From: Owenia fusiformis
Taxonomy: Eukaryota > Annelida > Polychaeta > Sabellida > Oweniidae
DNA: 64,000 bases
Reading direction: 5' to 3'
NCBI GenBank assembly: GCA_903813345.2
Contig: CAIIXF020000002.1
Coordinates: 11,864,150-11,928,149, forward strand
Shown: one piece after another, positions 1 through 11,703 of the stretch
Layout: the number at the start of each line of letters is the position of its first letter
Numbering within the stretch: the stretch's first letter is position 1
Position numbers and translations under genes: made by a program
The notes under the pieces: generated by a model
Told to the model about the DNA's origin: nothing
Databases searched by the model: none
What the model saw: only the letters and a program-made list of their open reading frames with translations

Positions 1-3000
1 AAAGGAAAACCACAGAGAATCTGCAATTTGTGCTACCTATCTGCAGCATTTATATCTACATACCATCTTGTTAAAGGTACTGTAACACATAATCAGTTCT
101 ATCATTTGATGATTTTGCTCTCTGGTTCAGTACGGTTATTCCACAATGACACATTTTTCAATTGTTGGGATTCTAATCCCATTGTTGGCACATGTATGTT
201 TGGCAAACATTTTTTCTAAGAAATACACTAAAAGAGGACTGCCTTGATTTCACTTAATGTACAGATGTACCATGAAGCCATGTTTCATTATTTTCACATG
301 TGGTCTGTGTTCTTAAAGAATATACATATGCTCAACTATTCCATTCTTCCTACAGAGTTACATCTGCCCAAGCAGTTAGTTGACTTGATGATATAAATCT
401 TGAGCCAGGAGGGGTATAAGGCTATGACAGATTTACTAGAGTCAATGAAAGGAATGTCTTTGCATTCCCTCCTCCGCTTGTATTGGAAGTGACTCGACCA
501 AGTTGCATCCTTGTATTTTTCATTTTCTTATCTTGTATCTTTCAGGTACAACTATGAGAGAGATGCAGCAAACAAACACACCAAGTTAGGGCGATAGCTG
601 GATCAGTCTTTCGACAACTTTGAGCCATCAGGTCCGGTCCACGTAAACAGTAACATGGGCGAGAGGTGTTCGTGTTCCTGTCACCAAAGCACCAAAGTAA
701 GTACATTTTTTTTTCTATTCAATTATTACAACAGGTTAGTTCCTCTGTTTTCAGGTTCCCTTTCAGCTTGGAGATGAGGAGCCCGATGACCAACAACACA
801 ACCGAGACAACAGCTGCGTTCCTGCGTTCCTGCTACCTAAGTTAAGTATTCCTTCCTGGTTTTGCATAGGGATGGGGGGCGCCTCCCAGTTTGATATTTA
901 CTTGTGGACTTTTGTTGGCCGACCCATATTTTTGGTGGAGAAACTTGGACTCTAAGGTAAAGTGGGAGGGGGTGGTTGCGTTTCCGGGGGGATAGAGTTC
1001 ATGTTTCAAAATCAAAAATATGGAAGTCTACTGGTTTATATCAAATTGGGAGAAATAAATTTTATCTTTTGTAATATTCTGTAAATTTTTAGTAGTGTAG
1101 TGTAAAGTATAGTGCAAAGTTTTATTTTAAAGTTTTTATGTAAAGTTTTATGTAAAATAACAACTACTACAACATGTTTTATCTATTTGTAGCACAGATG
1201 GTGAAGTCCCTGCGAAAAGACTGTCCTGTTGGAATCACATTTTTTCCACGAGGGGACTAGGTCAAGTTTCCAGGACTTACAGTAGATGTCGCATTTTGAC
1301 CAGTTTTATCTCTTGCAATCAGTTGCATCCCATTAGAAGGGGGGGGGAACTCCCAGTACTATTCCAGTTTTCCTGCGGAATGACAGTCCTGTTGAAATCA
1401 CATTTGTCTCCATTAGGGGACTAGGTTGAGTTTCAAGGACCTACCGTACATGTCGCTCTGACCAGTTTTTATCTCTTGCAATCAATTGCATCCCATTAGC
1501 AGGGGGGGGGACTCCCAGTACTCTTCCAGTTTTCCTGCAGAAAGACAGTCCTGTTGAAATCACATTTGTCTCCATTAGGGGACTAGGTTGAGTTTCAAGG
1601 ACTTACCGTAGATGTCGCTTTTGACCAGTTTTCATCTCTTGCAATCAGTTGCATCCAATTAGCGGGGGGGGGAACTCCCAGTACTATTCCAGTTTTCGTG
1701 CGGAAGGACGGTCCTGTTGAAATCACATTTGTCTCCATTAGGGGACTAGGTTGAGTTTCAAGGACCTACCATACATGTCGCTCTGACCAGTTTTTATCTC
1801 TTGCAATCAATTGCATCCCATTAGCAGGGGGGGGGACTCCCAGTACTCTTCCAGTTTTCCTGCGGAAAGACGGTCCTGTTGAAATCACATTTGTCTCCAT
1901 TAGGGGACTAGGTTGAGTTTCAAGGACTTACCGTAGATGTCGCTTTTGACCAGTTTTCATCTCTTGCAATCAGTTGCATCCCATTAGCAGGGGGGGGGAA
2001 CTCCCAGTACTATTCCAGTTTTCGTGCGGAAGGACGGTCCTGTTGAAATCACATTTGTCTCCATTAGGGGACTAGGTTGAGTTTCAAGGACCTACCGTAC
2101 ATGTCGCTCTGACCAGTTTTTATCTCTTGCAATCAATTGCATCCCATTAGCAGGGGGGGGGGACTCCCAGTACTCTTCCAGTTTTCCTGCGGAAAGACAG
2201 TCCTGTTGAAATCACATTTGTCTCCATTAGGGGACTAGGTTGAGTTTCAAGGACTTACAGTAGATGTCGCATTTTGACCAGTATTATCTCTTGCAATCAG
2301 TTGCATCCCATTAGCAGGGGGGGGGAACTCCCAGTAGTTTTTCAGTTTTCCTGCAGAAAGACAGTCCTGTTGAAATCACATTTGTCTCCATTAGGAGACT
2401 AGGTTGAGTTTCAAGGACTTACTGTAGATGTCGCTTTTGACCATTTTTTTCTCTTGCAATCAGTTGCATCCCATTAGCAGGGGGCTGCTCCCAGTACTAT
2501 TCTAGTTTTTCTTGGGGGGAAGTCAAACAACCAGACAACCAACCAGACAACCAACCAACCAACTTACCGAACATCCAACCGACCAACCAATGACCCAATA
2601 GGCTTAATCTATTAACTAACTTACTTACTAACCAACCAACTAACCAACCAGACAACCACCAGACCACCCAATAGGTTAAAACTAACCAACCAACTAACTA
2701 ATTAATCAACAAACTAATCAACACTCCATCCAACGAACCAAACAACCAACGAACCTGACAAGCAACGAACCAGACAAGCAACGAACCAGATTACCAAGAT
2801 CATGGATCTAGTGCTTAGTATTGTATTGTATTGTATTGTATTGTATTGTATTGTATTGTATTGTATAGTTTTGTATTGTTTTGTATTGTATTGTATTTCG
2901 TTAACCAGTACTTACTCAGTAATGATTCAATTTTAAAGTTGACTTGAAGTACTACTCCAGATCTAAATTTTGAAGGTCTGAAGTCTTGTGTTCATTTTAG

Positions 3001-3090
3001 CTACAGTTGTAGATTGAAGGGTCTTTTCTTTTGGGTTTTCATGTTAAAATTGTGGGCTTAGTTTCGGGGTTTCTTTCTTTTTAATTGAAC
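1..3090 (+). repeat. Satellite unit 1 (left end cut by the window)
   Basis: Begins inside the second copy of the 85-bp segment (position 1 matches 3259 of the next unit), so about 170 bp are missing. Nested repeats number eight, the most in the window (about 1200-2510). The CAAC tract is at about 2520-2800 and the TATTG microsatellite at about 2817-2900. A 1-bp shift near 965 breaks the small open frame that other units carry from the GATATTTACTTGTGG site. Confidence 0.95.
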
Positions 3091-3804
3091 CATCGCTGAT
3101 CTTTTCCTTAAATGTACTTTCAGGTGCAGTTCTCTTGCCTTGGAGAGAACAGAAAGAACCACAAAGGGAAAACCACAGAGAATCTACAATTTGTGCTACC
3201 TACCTGCAGCATTTGTGATCTACATACCTCTTGCCTTGGAGAGAACAAAAAGAAACACAAAAGGAAAACCACAGAGAATCTGCAATTTGTGCTACCTATC
3301 TGCAGCATTTATATCTACATACCATCTTGTTAAAGGTACTGTAACACATAATCAGTTCTATCATTTGATGATTTTGCTCTCTGGTTCAGTACGGTTATTC
3401 CACAACGACACATTTTTCAATTGTTGGGATTCTAATCCCATCGTTGGCACATGTATGTTTGGCAAACATTTTTTCTAAGAAATACACTAAAAGAGGACTG
3501 CCTTGATTTCACTTAATGTAAAGATGTACCATGAAGCCATGTTTCATTATTTTCACATGTGGTCTGTGTTCTTAAAGAATATACATATGCTCAACTATTC
3601 CATTCTTCCTACAGAGTTACATCTGCCCAAGCAGTTAGTTGACTTGATGATATAAATCTTGAGCCAGGAGGGGTATAAGGCTATGACAGATTTACTAGAG
3701 TCAATAAAAGGAATGTCTTTGCATTCCCTCCTCCGCTTGTATTGGAAGTGACTCGACCAAGTTGCATCCTTGTATTTTTCATTTTCTTATCTTGTATCTT
3801 TCAG

Positions 3805-3955
3805 GTACAACTATGAGAGAGATGCAGCAAACAAACACACCAAGTTAGGGCGATAGCTGGATCAGTCTTTCGACAACTTTGAGCCATCAGGTCCGGTCCA
3901 CGTAAACAGTATCATGGGCGAGAGGTGTTCGTGTTCCTGTCACCAAAGAACCAAA
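3805..3955 (+). pseudogene. Exon-like segment inside the satellite unit (shown for unit 2)
   Basis: A pyrimidine-rich tract ending TTTCAG precedes it and GTAAGTAC follows it. In unit 2 the frame starting one base in reads YNYERDAANKH..., meets one TAG (GGGCGATAGCTGG), then stays open as LDQSFDNFEPSG... to the donor-like site. Units 3, 4 and 8 have CAG instead of TAG but a 4-bp deletion (AAACACACC) upstream; units 5-7 have both lesions. The pattern looks like an old coding exon carried in the repeat and broken in two independent ways. I do not recognise the protein. It may also be chance. Confidence 0.4.
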
Positions 3956-4013
3956 GTAAGTACATTTTTTTTTCTATTCAATTATTACAACAGGTTAGTT
4001 CCTCTGTTTTCAG

Positions 4014-4099
4014 GTTCCCTTTCAGCTTGGAGATGAGGAGCCCGATGACCAACGACACAACCGAGACAACAGCTGCGTTCCTGCGTTCCTGCTACCTAA
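4014..4099 (+). pseudogene. Second exon-like segment in the satellite unit (unit 2)
   Basis: Preceded by TCTGTTTTCAG and followed by GTTAAGT. Joined in phase 0 to the segment ending at 3955 it continues as VPFQLGDEEPDDQ..., an acidic, polar stretch. The intervening 58 bp would be a very short intron. The same signals recur in every unit, with a 9-bp in-frame deletion in units 4 and 8. No homology recognised. Confidence 0.35.
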
Positions 4100-5998
4100 G
4101 TTAAGTATTCCTTCCTGGTTTTGCATAGGGATGGGGGGCGCCTCCCAGTTTGATATTTACTTGTGGACTTTTGTTGGCCGACCCATATTTTTGGTGGAGA
4201 AACTTGGACTCTAAGGTAAAGTGGGAGGGGGGTGGTTGGGTTTCCGGGGGGAAAGAGTTCATGTTTCAAAATCAAAAATATGGAAGTCTACTGGTTTATA
4301 TCAAATTGGGAGAAATAAATTTTATCTTTTGTAATATTCTGTAAATTTTTAGTAGTGTAGTGTAAAGTATAGTGCAAAGTTTTATTTAAAGTTTTTATGT
4401 AAAGTTTTATGTAAAATAACAACTACTACAACATGTTTTATCTATTTGTAGCACAGATGGTGAAGTCCCTGCGAAAAGACGGTCCTGTTGGAATCACATT
4501 TTTTCCACGAGGGGACTAGGTCAAGTTTCCAGGACTTACAGTAGATGTCGCATTTTGAGCAGTTTTATCTCTTGCAATCAGTTGCATCCCATTAGAAGGG
4601 GGGGGAACTCCCAGTACTATTCCAGTTTTCCTGCGGAATGACAGTCCTGTTGAAATCACATTTGTCTCCATTAGGGGACTAGGTTGAGTTTCAAGGACCT
4701 ACCGTACATGTCGCTCTGACCAGTTTTTATCTCTTGCAATCAATTGCATCCCATTAGCAGGGGGGGGGGACTCCCAGTACTCTTCCAGTTTTCCTGCGGA
4801 AAGACAGTCCTGTTGAAATCACATTTGTCTCCATTAGGGGACTAGGTTGAGTTTCAAGGACTTACCGTAGATGTCGCTTTTGACCAGTTTTCATCTCTTG
4901 CAATCAGTTGCATCCAATTAGCGGGGGGGGGAACTCCCAGTACTATTCCAGTTTTCGTGCGGAAGGACGGTCCTGTTGAAATCACATTTGTCTCCATTAG
5001 GGGACTAGGTTGAGTTTCAAGGACCTACCGTACATGTCGCTCTGACCAGTTTTTATCTCTTGCAATCAATTGCATCCCATTAGCAGGGGGGGACTCCCAG
5101 TACTCTTCCAGTTTTCCTGCGGAAAGACAGTCCTGTTGAAATCACATTTGTCTCCATTAGGGGACTAGGTTGAGTTTCAAGGACTTACAGTAGATGTCGC
5201 ATTTTGACCAGTATTATCTCTTGCAATCAGTTGCATCCCATTAGCAGGGGGGGAACTCCCAGTAGTTTTTCAGTTTTCCTGCAGAAAGACAGTCCTGTTG
5301 AAATAACATTTGTCTCCATTAGGAGACTAGGTTGAGTTTCAAGGACTTACTGTAGATGTCGCTTTTGACCATTTTTTTCTCTTGCAATCAGTTGCATCCC
5401 ATTAGCAGGGGGCTGCTCCCAGTACTATTCTAGTTTTTCTTGGGGGGAAGTCAAACAACCAGACAACCAACCAGACAACCAACCAACCAACTTACCGAAC
5501 ATCCAACCGACCAACCAATGACCCAATAGGCTTAATCTATTAACTAACTTACTTACTAACCAACCAACTAACCAACCAGACAACCACCAGACCACCCAAT
5601 AGGTTAAAACTAACCAACCAACTAACTAATTAATCAACAAACTAATCAACACTCCATCCAACGAACCAAACAACCAACGAACCTGACAAGCAACGAACCA
5701 GACAAGCAACGAACCAGATGACCAAGATCATGGATCTAGTGCTTAGTATTGTATTGTATTGTATTGTATTGTATAGTTTTGTATTGTTTTGTATTGTATT
5801 GTATTTCGTTGACCAGTACTTACTCAGTAATGATTCAATTTTAAAGTTGACTTCAAGTACTACTCCAGATCTAAATTTTGAAGGTCTGAAGTCTTGTGTT
5901 CATTTTAGCTACAGTTGTAGATTGAAGGGTCTTTTCTTTTGGGTTTTCATGTTAAAATTGTGGGCTTAGTTTCGGGGTTTCTTTCTTTTTAATTGAAC

Positions 5999-8740
5999 CA
6001 TCGCTGATCTTTTCCTTAAATGTACTTTCAGGTGCAGTCCTCTTGCCTTGGAGAGAACAGAAAGAACCACAAAGGGAAAACCACAGAGAATCTACAATTT
6101 GTGCTAGCTTCCTGCAGCATTTGTGATCTACATACCTCTTGCCTTGGAGAGAACAAAAAGAAACACAAAAGGAAAACCACAGAGAATCTGCAATTTGTGC
6201 TACCTATCTGCAGCATTTATATCTACATACCATCTTGTTAAAGGTACTGTAACACATAATCAGTTGTATCATTTGATGATTTTGCTCTCTGGTTCAGTAC
6301 GGTTATTCCACAACGACACATTTTTCAATTGTTGGGATTCTAATCCCATTGTTGGCACATGTATGTTTGGCAAACATTTTTTCTAAGAAATACACTAAAA
6401 GAGGACTGCCTTGATTTCACTTTATGTACAGATGTACCATGAAGCCATGTTTCATTATTTTCACATGTGGTCTGTGTTCTTAAAGAATATACATATGCTC
6501 AACTATTCCATTCTTCCTACAGAGTTACATCTGCCCAAGCAGTTAGTTGACTTGATGATATAAATCTTGATCCAGGAGGGGTATAAGGCTATGACAGATT
6601 TACTAGAGTCAATGAAAGGAATGTCTTTGCATTCCCTCCTCCGCTTGTATTGGAAGTGACTCGACCAAGTTGCATCCTTGTATTTTTCATTTTCTTATCT
6701 TGTATCTTTCAGGTACAACTATGAGAGAGATGCAGCAAACACACCAAGTTAGGGCGACAGCTGGATCAGTCTTTCGACAACTTTGAGCCATCAGGTCCGG
6801 TCCACGTAAACAGTATCATGGGCGAGAGGTGTTCGTGTTCCTGTCACCAAAGCACCAAAGTAAGTACATTTTTTTTCTATTCAATTATTACAACAGGTTA
6901 GTTCCTCTGTTTTCAGGTTCCCTTTCAGCTTGGAGATGAGGAGCCCGATGACCAACGACACAACCGAGACAACAGTTGCGTTCCTGCGTTCCTGCTACCT
7001 AAGTTAAGTATTCCTTCCTGGTTTTGCATAGGGATGGGGGGCGCCTCCCAGTTTGATATTTACTTGTGGACTTTTGTTGGCCGACCCATATTTTTGGTGG
7101 AGAAACTTGGACTCTAAGGTAAAGTGGGAGGGGGGTGGTTGGGTTTCCGGGGTGATAGAGTTCATGTTTCAAAATCAAAAATATGGAAGTCTACTGGTTT
7201 ATATCAAATTGGGAGAAATAAATTTTATCTTTTGTAATATTCTGTAAATTTTTAGTAGTGTAGTGTAAAGTATAGTGTAAAGTTTTATTTAGAGTTTTTA
7301 TGTAAAGTTTTATGTAAAATAACAACTACTACAACATGTTTTATCTATTTGTAGCACAGATGGTGAAGTCCCTGCGAAAAGACGGTCCTGTTGGAATCAC
7401 ATTTTTTCCACGAGGGGACTAGGTCAAGTTTCCAGGACTTACAGTAGATGTCGCATTTTGACCAGTTTTATCTCTTGCAATCAGTTGCATCCCATTAGAA
7501 GGGGGGGGGACTCCCAGTACTATTCCAGTTTTCCTGCGGAATGACAGTCCTGTTGAAATCACATTTGTCTCCATTAGGGGACTAGGTTGAGTTTCAAGGA
7601 CCTACCGTACATGTCGCTCTGACCAGTTTTTATCCCTTGCAATCAATTGCATCCCATTAGCAGGGAGGGACTCCCAGTACTCTTCCAGTTTTCCTGCGGA
7701 AAGACAGTCCTGTTGAAATCACATTTGTCTCCATTAGGGGACTAGGTTGAGTTTCAAGGACCTACCGTACATGTCGCTCTGACCAGTTTTTATCTCTTGC
7801 AATCAATTGCATCCCATTAGCAGGGGGGACTCCCAGTACTCTTCCAGTTTTCCTGCGGAAAGACAGTCCTGTTGAAATCACATTTGTCTCCATTAGGGGA
7901 CTAGGTTGAGTTTCAAGGACTTACAGTAGATGTCGCATTTTGACCAGTATTATCTCTTGCAATCCGTTGCATCCCATTAGCAGGGGGGGGGAACTCCCAG
8001 TAGTTTTTCAGTTTTCCTGCAGAAAGACAGTCCTGTTGAAATCACATTTGTCTCCATTAGGGGACTAGGTTGAGTTTCAAGGACTTACTGTAGATGTCGC
8101 TTTTGACCAGTTTTTATCTCTTGCAATCAGTTGCATCCGATTAGCAGGGGGCTGCTCCCAGTACTATTCTAGTTTTTCTTGGGGGGAAGTCAAACAACCA
8201 GACAACCAACCAGACAACCAACCAGACAACCAACCAACCAACTTACCGAACATCCAACCGACCAACCAATGACCCAATAGGCTTAATCTATTAACTAACT
8301 TACTTACTAACCAACCAACTAACCAACCACCAGACCACCCAATAGGTTAAAACTAACCAACCAACTAACTAATTAATCAACAAACTAATCAACACTCCAT
8401 CCAACGAACCAAACAACCAACGAACCAGACAAGCAACGAACCAGATGACCAAGATCATGGATCTAGTGCTTAGTATTGTATTGTATTGTATTGTATTGTA
8501 TTGTATTGTATAGTTTTGTATTGTTTTGTTTTGTATTGTATTGTATTTCGTTGACCAGTACTTACTCAGTAATGATTCAATTTTAAAGTTGACTTCAAGT
8601 TCTACTCCAGATCTTAATTTTGAAGGTCTGAAGTCTTGTGTTCATTTTAGCTACAGTTGTAGATTGAAGGGTCTTTTCTTTTGGGTTTTCATGTTAAAAT
8701 TATGGGCTTATTTTCGGGGTTTCTTTCTTTTTAATTGAAC
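5999..8740 (+). repeat. Satellite unit 3
   Basis: 2,742 bp with five nested repeats (about 7360-8160). From about 8030 onward its variants (GCATCCGATTAGC, an extra CAACCAGA in the CAAC tract, CTTATTTTCGGGG) match unit 7 instead of its neighbours, marking the start of a block repeated 11,299 bp away. Confidence 0.95.
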
Positions 8741-11703
8741 CATCGCTGATCTTTTCCTTAAATGTACTTTCAGGTGTAGTCCTCTTGCCTTGGAGAGAAC
8801 AGAAAGAACCACAAAGGGAAAACCACAGAGAATCTACAATTTGTGCTACCTACCTGCTGCATTTGTGATCTACATACCTCTTGCCTTGGAGAGAACAAAA
8901 AGAAACACAAAAGGAAAACCACAGAGAATCTGTAATTTGTGCTACCTATCTGCAGCATTTATATCTACATACCATCTTCTTAAAGGTACATGTACTGTAA
9001 CACATAATCAGTTCTATCATTTGATGATTTTGCTCTCTGGTTCAGTACGGTTATTCCACAACGACACATTTTTCAATTGTTGGGATTCTAATCCCATTGT
9101 TGGCACATGTATGTTTGGCAAACATTTTTTCTAAGAATTACACTAAAAGAGGACTGCCTTGATTTCACTTAATGTACAGATGTACCATGAATCCATGTTT
9201 CATTATTTTCACATGTGGTCTGTGTTCTTAGAGAATATACATATGCTCAACTATTCCATTCTTCCTACAGAGTTACATCTGCCCAAGCAGTTAGTTGACT
9301 TGATGATATAAATCTTGAGCCAGGAGGGGTATAAGGCTATGACAGATTTACTAGAGTCAATGAAAGGAATGTCTTTGCATTCCCTCCTCCGCTTGTATTG
9401 GAAGTGACTCGACCAAGTTGCATCCTTGTATTTTTCATTTTCTTATCTTGTATTTTTCAGGTACAACTATGAGAGAGATGCAGCAAACACACCAAGTTAG
9501 GGCGACAGCTGGATCAGTCTTTCGACAACTTTGAGCCATCAGGTCCGGTCCACGTAAACAGTATCATGGGCGAGAGGTGTTCGTGTTCCTGTCACCAAAG
9601 CACCAAAGTAAGTACATTTTTTTTTCTATTCAATTATTACAACAGGTTAGTTCCTCTGTTTTCAGGTTCCCTTTCAGCTTGGAGATGAGGAGCCCGATGA
9701 CCAACGACACAACCGAGACAACAGCTGCGTTCCTGCTACCTAAGTTAAGTATTCCTTCCTGGTTTTGCATAGGGATGGGGGGCGCCTCCCAGTTTGATAT
9801 TTACTTGTGGACTTTTGTTGGCCGACCCATATTTTTGGTGGAGAAACTTGGACTCTAAGGTAAAGTGGGAGGGGGGTGGTTGGGTTTCCAGAGGGATAGA
9901 GTTCATGTTTCAAAATCAAAAATATGGAAGTCTACTGGTTTATATCAAATTGGGAGAAATAAATTTTATCTTTTGTAATATTCTGTAAATTTTTAGTAGT
10001 GTAGTGTAAAGTATAGTGTAAAGTTTTATTTAAAGTTTTTATGTAAAGTTTTATGTAAAATAACAACTACTACAACATGTTTTATCTATTTGTAGCACAG
10101 ATGGTGAAGTCCCTGCGAAAAGACGGTCCTGTTGGAATCACATTTTTTCCACGAGGGGACTAGGTCAAGTTTCCAGGACTTACAGTAGATGTCGCATTTT
10201 GACCAGTTTTATCTCTTGCAATCAGTTGCATCCCATTAGAAGGGGGGGGGGAACTCCCAGTACTATTCCAGTTTTCCTGCGGAATAACAGTCCTGTTGAA
10301 ATCACATTTGTCTCCATTAGGGGACTAGGTTGAGTTTCAAGGACCTACCGTACATGTCGCTCTGACCAGTTTTTATCTCTTGCAATCAATTGCATCCCAT
10401 TAGCAGGGGGGGGGGGGACTCCCAGTACTCTTCCAGTTTTCCTGCGGAAAGACAGTCCTGTTGAAATCACATTTGTCTCCATTAGGGGACTAGGTTGAGT
10501 TTCAAGGACTTACCGTAGATGTCGCTTTTGACCAGTTTTCATCTCTTGCAATCAGTTGCATCCCATTAGCAGGGGGGGAACTCCCAGTACTATTCCAGTT
10601 TTCGTGCGGAAGGACGGTCCTGTTGAAATCACATTTGTCTCCATTAGGGGACTAGGTTGAGTTTCAAGGACCTACCGTACATGTCGCTCTGACCAGTTTT
10701 TATTTCTTGCAATCAATTGCATCCCATTAGCAGGGGGGGGACTCCCAGTACTCTTCCAGTTTTCCTGCGGAAAGACAGTCCTGTTGAAATCACATTTGTC
10801 TCCATTAGGGGACTAGGTTGAGTTTCAAGGACTTACCATAGATGTCGCTTTTGACCAGTTTTCATCTCTTGCAATCAGTTGCATCCCATTAGCAGGGGGG
10901 GGGGGACTCCCAGTACTATTCCAGTTTTCGTGCGGAAGGACGGTCCTGTTGAAATCACATTTGTCTCCATTAGGAGACTAGGTTGAGTTTCAAGGACTTA
11001 CTGTAGATGTCGCTTTTGACCAGTTTTTATCTCTTGCAATCAGTTGCATCCCATTAGCAGGGGGCTGCTCCCAGTACTATTCTAGTTTTTCTTGGGGGGA
11101 AGTCAAACAACCAGACAACCAACCAGACAACCAACCAACCAACTTACCGAACATCCAACCGACCAACCAATGACCCAATAGGCTTAATCTATTAACTAAC
11201 TTACTTACTAACCAACCAACTAACCAACCAACTAACCAACCAGACAACCACCAGACCACCCAATAGGTTAAAACTAACCAACCAACTAACTAATTAATCA
11301 ACAAACTAATCAATACTCCATCCAACGAACCAAACAACCAACGAACCAGACAAGCAACGAACCAGACAAGCAACGAACCAGACAAGCAACGAACCAGATG
11401 ACCAAGATCATGGATCTAGTGCTTAGTATTGTATTGTATTGTATTGTATTGTATTGTATTGTATTGTATTGTATTGTATAGTTTTGTATTGTTTTGTATT
11501 GTATTGTATTTCGTTGACCAGTACTTACTCAGTAATGATTCAATTTTAAAGTTGACTTCAAGTACTACTCCAGATCTAAATTTTGAAGGTCTGAAGTCTT
11601 GTGTTCATTTTAGCTACAGTTGTAGATTGAAGGGTCTTTTCTTTTGGGTTTTCATGTTAAAATTGTGGGCTTAGTTTCGGGGTTTCTTTCTTTTTAATTG
11701 AAC
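8741..11703 (+). repeat. Satellite unit 4
   Basis: 2,963 bp with six nested repeats (about 10100-11080). Its first 1.5 kb is a near-exact copy of unit 8. Both have an ACATGT insertion near 8987, a 9-bp deletion near 9730 and the TTTCCAGAGGG variant. One difference was noticed in this stretch, C at 8979 against G at the equivalent base of unit 8. Confidence 0.95.

Larger units (their letters stand above)
3091..5998 (+). repeat. Satellite unit 2
   Basis: 2,908 bp. Six nested 162-bp repeats lie at about 4460-5430, the CAAC tract at about 5455-5715 and a shortened TATTG tract at about 5745-5800. It keeps the AAACAAACAC form at about 3828-3837 (shared with unit 1), which preserves the reading frame of the exon-like segment described at 3805. 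Confidence 0.95.

Noticed and set aside
1200-2510. Regularly spaced direct repeats that could suggest a CRISPR array
   Set aside because: Units are about 162 bp with no unique spacers, in an animal genome. It is a nested tandem repeat.
3140-3478. 112-codon open frame (and equivalents in every satellite unit)
   Set aside because: It is made of the duplicated 85-bp segment of the repeat, its length and end change between units, and overlapping frames on the other strand are equally long. No protein family features.
11077-11259. Open frame rich in W, L, V and G on the minus strand
   Set aside because: It is the translation of the CAAC/GTTGG tandem tract, so composition alone keeps it open.
11429-11674. 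Open frame starting with a repeated CIVLY motif
   Set aside because: Direct translation of the TATTG microsatellite; its length follows repeat number.
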